A stretch of 64,000 nucleotides of DNA from Immersiella caudata (taxonomy: Eukaryota; Ascomycota; Sordariomycetes; Sordariales; Lasiosphaeriaceae), in assembly GCA_030512335.1 (NCBI GenBank), contig JAULSU010000006.1, positions 1,984,001 through 2,048,000 of the forward strand, in the 5' to 3' direction. The position numbers were made by a program, and so were the translations under genes. The notes under the pieces were generated by a model. That model was given only the letters and a program-made list of their open reading frames with translations, was not told where the DNA came from and did not search any database. This document shows, in pieces, positions 11,378 through 21,529 of the stretch (position 1 is its first letter; every line of letters begins with the position of its first letter).

Positions 11378-12702
11378 TTTTAAGTACAACAACTGGTAAT
11401 ACCGCAGCTGGTCCACAGGGCTTGGCCCGGGGAACGGGGGAATCGGCGCACAGCTGTTTGTTTTGTTTACACTTGATGCATCATAGAAAAGGGGGCGGTC
11501 TGCAAAAGGGAAAGCCGGAGTTTTGGCCGCCGGCTGGTTTACACTAGATCATTGGCAGATTTGTTTTGTCTTCGCTCCTGCTGTCTTGCGCGTTTTGGAC
11601 TCTGCCTTGCGTGCCGTTGCTTTGGTGAGTTCTAGCTGGCTGGGCGTTCGGTGCACTTGGTCACATGGGGTCGTCAGCACCCCGGCTCGCTGCAAGCGAC
11701 GAGAATCTTCGGCGGTTGTCTTTGACTGCGGTTTTTCGCGGCGAAGAGTTTACTTGGTAATGTCCGATGCTTGGTTGGGTCTTTTTGCTTTGAAGGAGAC
11801 GCTTGTCTGACAGCAGTGGGGTCTAGGGCTGCGTGAGCCAGACTGCTGCATGCAGGGACGATGGGCGGGCACCTGCCTCGCTTGAATTACCGCTATCAAG
11901 GCGGTTCTGGTTGAGCTGTCAAATAGGTTAGGTTGCTTTCCATCTGTCGCCTGACCAGGCGTTGGGGGCCGCGGATTAGGGTGTTGCTCTCTGATGGCAC
12001 GCAACGCGTTGCGTGCTCCCAGGGATCTTTTATCCTTCCTCCCGCAAGCCCAAAGCCGTGACCACGAGGTCCGGGCCGGCAGGAAAGGCGATCGGGAATC
12101 CCGTAACGAGGGTAGGTCCTGCGGACGGAGCGCAGTGTGCTGCAGCGTGGCAGCCAGTTTCCTGGGCTACCTAGCCCTGTGTTGCAGCGGGTGCCAGATG
12201 AATTCCTACTATATTAGGTAGTCTACCACATGTTCCAACCTCAACGACACGGGACGGGATGGTGGTCACCACCACCACCATCACCAAACTAGCGGATGCG
12301 GGTCGCGAACGAAACGAAACGAACGCGGGATTCACCTGCTGTGTGAGCACCATCATCCAATCCTCACACTCCGTTCCTTCGTCCGCTCTGGAGACAATCC
12401 AACCCCGCTTCCCGCCTGTCGAACTCAAACCACACCACCCACACCCAACCCACCCCTCTCCCTCCCCTCCTCCATCCCCCTCCAAAGTGTGGGTAGATGG
12501 TCTGCGCGGGTGTGAATCTCTCTCTACCTGCCTCCATCCGATCACATACCTATTTTGAGGTACTTATATGCCTCCCCCCTCCCCCCCCCCCTCTTCCTAC
12601 CCCTCCTTTCCTCCAGTTCCCTCGCAACTCGACTCGGCTCATTCATCTTTCTCAACAACACCACTACTCAGCAAAACCAAACAAACCAACCAAACCACCA
12701 TC
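11378..12702. other. Intergenic upstream of the small Cys-rich gene
   Basis: About 1.3 kb. It holds a perfect 20-bp palindrome at 11997-12016 and a strongly pyrimidine-rich stretch at about 12420-12650 directly before the small gene, typical of leaders of strongly expressed fungal genes. No protein gene is supported here. Confidence 0.45.
11997..12016. repeat. Perfect 20-bp palindrome
   Basis: GCACGCAACGCGTTGCGTGC is its own reverse complement over 20 bases. The flanking bases (G on the left, T on the right) do not extend it. It lies about 700 bases before the small Cys-rich gene. It could be a dimeric transcription-factor site, but this is inference. Confidence 0.8.
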
Positions 12703-12899
12703 ATGCACGGATCATCCTGCCCCAAGTGCGGAGCTTCGAGCGACGGCAGCAGCAAGTCGTGCGGATCCTGCGGCGCGGTATGACTGATCTGATCTGATCT
12801 ACTACACTTCCCATCCATCTCACTGCCTTGCCCGCCCTCCGTACATTCGCAGAAGGCAGCAGCAATTAACAATGCTATGTTTAGTCCTGCCCTCAGTAG
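12703..12899 (+). CDS. Tiny spliced Cys-rich peptide (29 residues), zinc-ribbon or metallothionein-like
   Basis: Exon 1 (12703-12777, 25 codons) starts MHGSSCPKCGA and ends SCGSCGA. A GTATGA donor opens a 107-nt intron with a TTAAC branch-like site and a TTTAG acceptor. Exon 2 (12885-12899) adds SCPQ and a TAG stop. Both junctions are phase 0. The peptide has Cys at 6, 9, 20, 23 and 27. CPxCG...CGxCG is the spacing of a zinc ribbon, and the short Ser/Gly/Lys filler is also reminiscent of fungal metallothioneins. The leader just before the ATG is A/C-rich with a CACCATC start context, suggesting good translation. I recall similar very short fungal proteins ending in SCP-x but no named function. 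Metal binding is inference. The alternative is read-through into the intron, which gives only one more residue before a stop. Confidence 0.68.
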
Positions 12900-13681
12900 A
12901 GACTCTACGCCCGAACACACCGCATCCCTGGACAGAGAAACGATGGGACTTGTTGGGTTTTAAGGGGTTCCGGATGTTTACTTTGTCTTGGCTTGTCTCG
13001 TGTTTGCAAACTGTGGCACGCATCCGAGCTGGACGTTGAACCGGGCGAGACAGTTTAGTCTTTCGTAGAGTTGATCAGATATCAGCATCTTTGTGTGACC
13101 ACTTGAGGGCCTCTCGGTATGTATGTGACATGTCACGCAACTAGCCTCTGCCTCACTGCCTGTAAGTGAGAGAGGACATGGCTTTCATATCACAATGGAC
13201 GCAGCCTGCTGGTCATTGCAGGCCAGTATCGTCGTGGAGGGAAAAGAGAAGATATGGATTTAGTGTAATATGAAGAAGGCCCCCGGATCGCACTGGCGTG
13301 CAACGACTAAATAGAGAAATAAAGAGAACAGACGATAGCGATCAAATCCCAACCGAAAAAAGACTAATGCAAACGCGGGTCCCCCTTCTCTGGAATGGTT
13401 TCGCATTCGCCGCTCTGTATTGTGTGGCAAAATAGTTCCCCAGTTTCCGTTACAGTCCCCTTCCCTTCTCTCCCCCTAGGCCTCTCTCTCCCTCTCCCAT
13501 GGCATCACTTCTCCTTGAGCAGCTCAAGTCGACAACACTGGGTGATGATACGAGAAGAGGGAAATATCTTTGCTCTGTGAAGTCGATTTCGTAGCTGGAT
13601 TACAAGTGGTGGTTTGGTGTTATCATGTCCCTGGAAGCTCGACAAGGCAGGGCTCTCGCGTCGGCTGGAAGCTCTCCCCGT
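12900..13681. other. Intergenic between the convergent small gene and Rho gene
   Basis: About 780 bases carrying the 3' ends of two convergent transcripts. I looked here for an alternative last exon of the Rho gene encoding a CaaX box and found none. Confidence 0.45.
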
Positions 13682-14717
13682 TTAAGAGACCGAGCTCTTG
13701 CAAAGTCCCCTTTTGGGCTTGGACTTCTTGAGCAGCGCTGCCCGTGTCGCGTTCTCGAAAACCTCACGAACGCCCTCGTTGGTCTTGGCCGAGCACTCAA
13801 GGTACTTGTGAGCATTGATCTTCTTCTTGAGCGCCTCTCCCTGTAGCATGACGTCGTCAGTGAACTGCCCTCGCGGAACCTATCCTCCAAGATCTGATGG
13901 CTGCTTACCTCCTCGGGAGACACGGGCTTCTGGCTCGTCTTGCGGAGCTCCTCAATTGTCTTCTGGTCGTAGCGAAGATCCTTCTTGCAGCCGACCAGGA
14001 GTATCGGCACATCACGGCAAAAGTGGAGGACCTCGGCGTACCACTGTTGAAGCTGTCAGCATGGGAAATCACAGCCAATCCGGAGATAGCCGGATGCATG
14101 GGGACACTGGGCGTGCAGCAGGGCAGGGCTGACCTTCTCAGAAACGTTGTCCAATGAATCAGGGGAATCGATGGCGAAGCAAATCAGGACGACGTGGGAG
14201 TCGGGGTACGACAGGGGACGGAGACGGTCGTAGTCCTCCTGACCGGCCGTATCCCATAGTGCCAGCTCGACGTGCCTGCCATCGACCTCGACATCGGCAA
14301 CGTAGTTCTCAAAGACGGTGGGGACGTAGACCTGCAGTGCACCATGTCAGTTTCGCTGAAGCACGAGATTTTGTGTCATGACGGGTGATGAAGAGGCATT
14401 TTTGATGGAGCTCTTCGCAGTCGGCGAGCCGCGTGAGGCGTGTGTGATAAAAGGAGGAGACGAGCGTGCAAGGGCAATCGAATCGATCGAATTGAGCGAG
14501 CCTCGGAGGACGAGAAATGCGAGCCACATACTTCAGGGAAAGTGCCCTTGGAGAAAACGCTGACATCCGGTTAGCATCATGATGGCTATGCGAATGGGAT
14601 TGAAAGCGAGGCGGTGGGAGCCTTGAGGGTCGATTGAGACACGTACATCAACAGACAGGTCTTGCCGCAGGCACCGTCGCCGACGATGACGAGCTTCCGG
14701 CGGAGTTCAGCAGACAT
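13682..14717 (-). CDS. Rho-family small GTPase, Rho1/RhoA subfamily
   Basis: Five exons: 14717-14647, 14559-14532, 14331-14134, 14043-13909 and 13840-13682, giving 196 residues. All junction phases agree. G-box motifs are intact: GDGACGKT (P-loop), the effector loop YVPTVFENY, WDTAGQEDYDRLRPLSY (switch II), VGCKKDL (base recognition) and ECSAK. Rho1-type GTPases activate beta-1,3-glucan synthase and the Pkc1 cell-wall pathway at the plasma membrane. The protein is close to Rho1 but has positions (KWYAEVLHFCRDVPILL) that could mark a paralogue. Oddity: the frame ends LLKKSKPKRGLCKSSVS-stop. The basic tail is present, but the Cys is six from the end, so the normal C-a-a-X prenylation box is absent in this reading. 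A missed terminal exon, a sequence error or a real change are all possible. Confidence 0.9.
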
Positions 14718-16312
14718 GGTTGCTGCGGTCGGGGACGGCTCTGAGAAAACGAGGACTGGAGATGCTGAGAAGACGATAAAGGTCGATGAAGTTATAGGCT
14801 CGAAAAAACCAGAGCGGAAGGCGGCACCGTTGATTCGTTTGCGATAATCCTTCGTTGAGAGTGCAGCCGATGTGAGAACTGGAGGTTGGTGTTGGGAGGG
14901 AGAGTTACCTGACGGATCAAGTCGCTGGGGGCTCAAGTGCCCACTGCGGCCAGGTGCTTGGGGGCTGGTCGGGGTTCGCTCAACCAATGGTATCCCGGTC
15001 ACACTCCAGCACCGTTTCGCTCACTCTCGTGCCTCACTTTTACCAGGTATGGATTATCGCTCTAATTTTCAGGGATGCGTAGGTTTGCTGAAGACTTGAT
15101 GTGGAAATCGCCGTTGTTTTTTTTTTTTTTGGCCAAGTGCACAGCTGTCAATCGGATGCGAATGGGGCCCCTTAATATTGAAGGCGTCGCGGAGGTGGCG
15201 TCAGGTGGGAGGCCTTCGGATCACGTATTTCTTCTTTTCTGGAGCACAGCTGCAAAGCGAACGGCAACTTCCACCAACGAATTCGATCCCGGCAGATAAG
15301 GCCCAAATTCCTGTCACAAGCGTCGATTGCTTTGCTGAAGGCCTTTATTGCATTGTGGAAGACCTTACTGGCATTTTGGGCCATGTCCTACAAGTCTCAC
15401 GGGGGCGTGCAGTTGTCATTGACAGGGAACGGAGTCAACAGGAAGCACCTCCACCACACGCAAGACCAGGGCAGCATAAAACATGTGAGAGATACCAATT
15501 GCCGTCTCTCGCGGCTAGGCATCCTGCTCATTTTCAAAGACCTTGAGTCTTCCGACCCGGCCGCAGGTGCCTGCCCCCTGATCGCAAGGCATCCACAGGT
15601 GGCGGTAGGCATTGCACTAACAAAGAGCTGTGGCAAGGCGCGCAGGTCGTGATGTTTTAGTTGGCAGATACGGTGGAGATGGCCAGCAGGCCCGCCTCAG
15701 CTCTCCGTAACCAGCGGATCAAAACAAAGCCTGCAGCGTCTAGAACCTCAGCTTCGGGCTCGGGACCAGCAAAACAGGTAGCATTCCGCGCGCATAGTAA
15801 GCTGGCCGTGAGAGTCATCATTGGAGCCCTCACCAGACGCAGCAGAAGTCCTATCACGGTAGGACTCAGAGCCGCAAACCGGGGTGCTTTTGTCCGCGCA
15901 TTGCATCCGATGCTGCCGTCATCAGCCCCTATTTGACGCCCTGCTCTGGGCAACGTCTCCAGCAACCAGCCCAAGACCGAGACGTGCACAACCAGTCAAC
16001 CCGGCGACCTGCTAGCTTCCTCGCTCAGGTTTCGGGGAGTATGTGCACGTATCTTAGGTAGCGAAATGCAATTCATTGTTCACTTTCGTTGCAGGTACTC
16101 TCTTGCTTGCAGCCCCAGCCGGAGAGTCGACTTTGGTCTGACAGCCGCCAACCACCCTGCCAGCTGACAGCCAGAAACTGCCAGAGACCCATCGTCCAAG
16201 CTCCAAAAATTTCCAGCATAGAAGCGTTGAAAGCGACGCGAATACCGATAGACTCGACCGACCCCCGACGCAACCGGTCGTCCTACGCCACGGTACGACG
16301 TCCTCTTCACAA
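14718..16312. promoter_or_regulatory. Divergent intergenic region between the Rho GTPase and uL24m genes
   Basis: About 1.6 kb between two outward-facing starts. A run of about 15 T lies near 15117-15131. Open frames at 15178-15546 and 15661-15936 show no domain or codon signal. It contains both promoters. Confidence 0.45.
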
Positions 16313-17532
16313 ATGGACAAGATTATGAGGCGGGTGCGCATGGCGGAGCGCAGGGTTGTGCGGCGAACGCAGAAACAGGACGATCAACTGAACGCAATCA
16401 GGAGACGTCAACAGCGAAAACAAATCGTAGATGTCCAGCGAAACGCTGGCCGCCAGCTTGCCATTGCCATCAAACACCGCCACGAAGACTGGGAACTGGG
16501 GCCAATTGCTCCGCGCCGCGACATCAACAGGGTCGACGAGAGCGGAAACTACTGGGGCAGCATCTCAAGCGATCAGGCACAACTCCAGAACCCCATGATC
16601 ACAGAGGAGCAGCTGGAGGCGCGGAGTGCATGGGCCGGTGGCGCCAAGTACCTTTGCTTGGCTGAGGGCGACCGTGTTGTTGTTCTTGACGGACCCTACA
16701 AAGGCAAGATCTCAAAGGTCAGGAAGATCAGCAAGGAGTACATGACGGCTCAGCTTGACGAGGATATTATGGTACGCGCTTCCCTCTGTTACCAACGGAA
16801 TGGTTCCCCAATACTTATACATGCGGACAGACCAACCAAACGATTCCTGAATATATGCGGTCCAAAGATGTGGACTACGTCGAACCTGCTCCGGCAGCCG
16901 TCCCCATCTCCTCCCTACGGCTCGTCCACCCCCTTCCGGATCCCAACACCGGCGTTGTTCGTGACGTTGTCATCCGCCAGCTCAAGCCCATAAGCATTCT
17001 TCACGATCGCCCGACGAGGAGGGTTTCCTTCAGTCGCATAATACCCGGCGAGAACGTCAAGATCCCGTGGCCCAAGGCCGAACTTAAGCCGAAAGTCGAG
17101 TACGAGTGCGACACCAGGCGCGCCGAGGTGGAAGAACGCACCTTTGTGCCCACTCTGCTGACTCCGCCTATGCCCCAATCGGTTCTCGACGAGCTGCGTG
17201 GTCGCTACAGCAAGTTCCGCACCCGCCACGAGCCCGAGTATATTGCCAAGATCGAGGCCCAGGAAGCCGAGAAGGAGGCCCGCAAGAAGAGCGCCAAGAC
17301 GATGCTGCTGCCAGTGCAGGAGCTCAACCGCAAGCTTCGCGCTGAGCGTCGCGCTCTCGGCCAGCCCGAGTTGACGCAGGAGATGCTGGAGAAGATCGGA
17401 CAGGTGATTGCCAAGAACCAGGCGATGAGGGCAGCGGGGAAGAACCAAGCTGTGGACAATGTGCAGAAGGCGGTCGAGCAACTATCGATCAAGGACCAAG
17501 CTGTCCTCGAGACCAAGGAACCTCGGGCATGA
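16313..17532 (+). CDS. MRPL40: Mitochondrial large-subunit ribosomal protein uL24m (KOW motif; yeast Mrpl40-like)
   Basis: Exon 1 (16313-16771) and exon 2 (16831-17532) are joined over a 59-nt intron (GTACGC ... GGACAG) in phase 0, giving 386 residues. The KOW element lies at about residues 117-145 (AEGDRVVVLDGPYKGKISKV), the RNA-binding hallmark of uL24. The N-terminus is Arg-rich with few acidic residues, compatible with mitochondrial import. The long C-terminal part is the mitochondria-specific extension seen in fungal members, including a Lys/Glu-rich helix around 270-330. The bacterial protein is about 100 residues, so this length fits the mitochondrial form. The product assembles early in the mitoribosomal large subunit. 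Confidence 0.87.
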
Positions 17533-18246
17533 CAAAAGAGAGCGGCTGCCGACCCTCGAAAGGGGGGTTTGTAAGACATGTATTGATTGTATCACGGCAT
17601 TTGCCCGTGATTGTAACGATATTGTGGTATATAGAGGATATCAAACTTCTAGATGGCGGGTGGCAGCGTCCCGACTCGGGAAATATTCACTTCAAGTGAG
17701 TCGTGAACTTATTAGCAGACACTAGACCAAACGGAGGGTGTTGTTCGCAAGTGTAGATTGTGTTTTGATAAGTTGAACAACCTGAAAGGATGTTGGAAGG
17801 TGGGTTGTCCAAGATACGGGAGGTGAGGTCTCCTATGGCTTGCTCGTACTCACCACGTAAGTTCCAGCTCCATCTCACAAAAATCACTCGAGTCAAAGAA
17901 GGACCATTCGAAGACCACAGATAATCATATTCATGTCCCGCGCCAAGCGGGGCCATTCCCAAAACATCAACAAAAGAATCGTGATGGGTATTTGACATGA
18001 CAGAACAGGAAAAAAAAAGCACCAAAACCTGCCAAAACCTTCGCCTTCATTCCACCTATGCCCATCCATCCATCCATCCTTCCATCCGTCCTTCCATCCG
18101 TCCTTCCATGCCATGCCATGCCATGCCATGCCGTTACCCCTTTCCATGCTATCAGCCCTTCGTAACTCATACACAGTCATTAAGTGCCCTTCCACTCTTC
18201 CATGTTGAACTTTGTCTCCCGTTCAGCACCCCGTCATCTATATTGA
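17533..18246. other. Intergenic with a mixed microsatellite block
   Basis: About 700 bases between convergent genes. Apart from the repeat block at 18062-18132 nothing is recognisable. Confidence 0.45.
18062..18132. repeat. Compound microsatellite: CATC tetramers, a 12-bp unit and CCATG pentamers
   Basis: From left to right: about four CATC units, then CTTCCATCCGTC repeated about two and a half times, then about six CCATG units. It lies in the 3' flank shared by two convergent genes. The three related periods suggest slippage from one CCAT-like seed. Confidence 0.85.
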
Positions 18247-20712
18247 CTAATCATCCCTTCCCTCATCCTGACCATCGTCGACCAATATGACAACCGTCAG
18301 CGTTGCAGCGTACGCCTCGCGGATGGCACAAGCCATGCTATTCACCGCGTTAGTCAACTCAACTTCACACCGCATCAACGGAGAAAGAACTCACCAAGTC
18401 TTCCCAACATCCGCCACAACCGCACTCAACCCCCAGTGTGCACACCACGCCCTCGCCAGAACCTCGTTATCGGCCACCCCAAACGCCTCCACCACCAACA
18501 CCTTCTCCTCATCACCTGGTGCCGGTGCGCCCTTCCCGCTTCCTTGTGTCGCCCCCAAATTCCCCGTACTCTTCGCCCCCGCGGGACCGCCCGCACCCCC
18601 CCCCGCACTACCAGGCGAAAGCGAGCGCGCGTCTCTCTCCTCCGGGTGACCACCATACACGCCATTCCAATTCTTGATGCCGACCAACTCATCTGCGCGT
18701 ACGCACTCGTAAATGTAGTCGAAGAATAGGGGGTGAGGACCGTCAGAGCATGGCCAGGCGTGGATGAAGTTTACGTCGAAGGCTAGGCGTAGCGGCCAGG
18801 ACGCACCGTCAATGGCGAACTGTAATCGGGCATCGAACCAACGGGGACCGGAGTCAACGACGGAGGGGTGGGGATTTGCACAGGGGCGGAGGGAAAGGAG
18901 TTCCATACGGACAAAGTCCTGGGCGTCGAGGTCGTAGGTCGGAGAGACGAGGGTGTACTCCTTGACGGGGAAGACTTGGGCGGGGGGACCGAGAGGGTCG
19001 GAGCGTTCACTCATGGAGCGGACGTCTTCGGGAGTGAGAGCTCGTTGTTGCTGTGGGGGCTTGCGGGCGCGGATGCGGGCGATTTGAGAGCGGCCTAGGT
19101 CAGGGGTCGGACGTGCGGGGCCAACCCAGCCGGCGACAGAGCGGCATGTCGGGGCGAGGACTTTGCCGACGATGGAGGCTGATGACCAGTAGGTGTAGCT
19201 GCTGCGATATTGGAAGCCGCAGTGGGGGTGGACGTGGGTGAGGAGGGCGAGGTCGTCGGTGGCTTTGTCGGGGTCGATATCGATGAGGGAGTTCATGATT
19301 AGGAATGGGAAGGTTGGGCCGGGCAGAACGAGGCCGGAGAAGAAAGCCATAGCGTGAGAGCTGACAAGGTCGAGGGTACCGTCGGTGTCACGCTGCTTGA
19401 GGTTGGCGAGGGTGGCTTCGAGGTTGGGCCACTTCATCATCTGAGCGAAGCGCTTGAGCATCTTGACCTGGCGCTTCTTCAGTTTCAGGCGGAGATGGAG
19501 TTGGTCAGGCGAGGCACCGTAGTCCTCGATACGCATGTTGTCGCGCCAGCGTCGCGCAACGGCCATGCTCCATTGGATAGTTGGGGGAATCTGAGAGAGG
19601 AGCTTCTCCTTCGCCTCCGCTAGATGGTGCTTTGAGTTGATTCGCAGGTCCAGCTCAGCACTGAGAAGGAGCTGGTGGAAAAACTTGAGGAACGTCGGGA
19701 CATTGGGCTGGCTCGTGTCGAATATGAATTTGGTGACCACCTGGTTGCGTGGGTTCGTGAAGTCGACCCAGTCGGCGCGCGAGAGCACCATGATGAGATC
19801 CGTAATCTGTTTGTCCAGTGTGCGATGCGGGCTGAGATACTTGTCTGGATCCCGCAGTAACCGCCGGTACAGGTTTTTGTACATGAGATCCTCATCGTCG
19901 TCCTCCAACCCCCGTTCTAGCTCCTTCAGCCGCTCCAGCACACCCTCCAGGTCCATCTCCCGAGGTAATATCCCAGGGTCGCGCAGCGATATCGACGGTG
20001 GCACGACGCTCGCCATCGACGCCCAGTGGTTGAGCGTGATGGTTCCTGGCCTTCTCCCGAAGCAAAAGGAAAAACTCGGCTGCTCTAGCGTTTCCCACGG
20101 GTATGTCGCTGGCCAAGATCCCACCAACCGCAGCGTCATGAGTTGTGTCATCGAACTATGCTGGTTCGCCGCATCCGTCTCATCGCCGTGGTTCCCAGCT
20201 GCCGTTGCAAACAGCGCATAATAATGATCGGAAGCATGTGGTATCGGCCGCTTGTACCCCTTGAACGCCGGAACGCCCCTCGAAATAAGCTGCATCGCCG
20301 GGCCAAGCGTCAACTCCTCCCTCGTTGACATCCCTGACGGTGGCCATTCCGTCAAAGGCCCAACCTCATAGGACCGACCCCCTGGCGCCTCCCGCCCCTT
20401 GCCCTTGACGGCATTCGGATCGGGCCGGCGCGGCCTTCGGCGATCGCTGTCCGGGTCTGTTTCTCTCGCGGGCGGCGCCTCTGGTCTTCTGCGCCGGTTG
20501 AGCGCGTCGCCCTCGCTGACCCGTCGTGTGTAATCCTTTTCCTTTTTTTGTGAACAAACCCGTCAATACGCTGCACACTCAAGGTAGCAGGGGGGGGGGG
20601 GCGAGCAAACCAGTTTCCGGGCCTTGTTCGCCGAGCTCTGCGTGCGGAAGAGGCCCCAGAAGCCGCCACCTTTCTTTTTTGGCTCGGCCATCTTCTCCCT
20701 CTCCCTAGACAT
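18247..20712 (-). CDS. Uncharacterised fungal protein (about 779 residues) with basic N-terminus
   Basis: The main exon (20541-18395) is one long frame. The 3' end is a clear GTGAGT donor, TGACTAAC branch and ATAG acceptor joining exon 3 (18337-18247), which encodes about 30 residues ending DDGQDEGRDD. The 5' end is less certain. Exon 1 (20712-20611) starts MSREREKMAEPKKKGGGFWG, with an alternative, better-context ATG at 20691. It would splice from a weak GTTTGC donor through an intron containing a run of about 13 C on the coding strand to GAAAAGGAT at 20541. The protein has an Arg/Pro-rich disordered start, then a mixed alpha/beta-looking body (LSRADWVDFTNPRNQVVTKF, IDGASWPLRLAFDVNFIHAW) and a low-complexity Gly/Ala insert near the C-terminus. 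I recognise no catalytic motif or named domain. Confidence 0.72.
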
Positions 20713-21529
20713 CTTTGCGATTTTACAGTGATTTTTGGGCGCGGTTCTGGTGTTGGTATTACGTGTATAAGGTCACTTGGCAGCTCTTACTGCGGCGACG
20801 GTATGAGCAGTATTGCGAACATCTGCGCGCGTCTCCCGACGCCGCGCCACGATGGCTCAGATTGTTTTATGATGCGCTTGGAGGTGATTCAGCACGGAGG
20901 TGGCCTCCCCTCTGGCTCCCGCTCTTGCAGCAGCGCACGCGCGTCAGGAGGTGCGAGATGCGTCCGTGAAGGTGGCTGCGCAAGTCCAGACCCTACGTTA
21001 TTCGATGGTGTGGGGCACACTGGGTCTGATGGCGCTGGCATGAAAATCGGCAGCGCTGAGCAGCGACACTTTGCGCAGGTTCGTAGCGGGCGATACGTTT
21101 GGTCCCAAAAACCGGGGCACTCGTGATCGAAGGAAGCTGGGATAGCAAAGTAGAAAAGTGGAAGAAGTTCCGACGCGATGAAGAGTAGCAGCAGCAAAAT
21201 TTGTTTTATATGACGTATATTAATTTTGCATGAAACGCGCGTGGAAGGAGCCGCGGAAAGAAGCATGAATGAGTGCACCTGTGCCAGCGCAGCTGTGGGC
21301 CTTCCCAGCCCAACGGCTCGCCCGTTTCTCTGCTCTGGCGATACAAGCCTTCGCTTTCTCAATCCACCTCTAGACCTCAGACTCTATCCATTGGACATGC
21401 TGCCTGCATCTATCATGCAATAGTGAAACGAAGCAATCTAGACCATGACAAAACCCCGTTTGAATGCAATTTGATATCCTGAAAATGCATAAGCTCCCCT
21501 TCTGCTCCCCACGCCAACCCAACAGCTGA
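20713..21529. other. Intergenic upstream of the 779-residue gene
   Basis: About 820 bases holding the promoter of the minus-strand gene at 20712 and the 3' region of the VTC subunit gene. No additional gene is supported. Confidence 0.45.
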
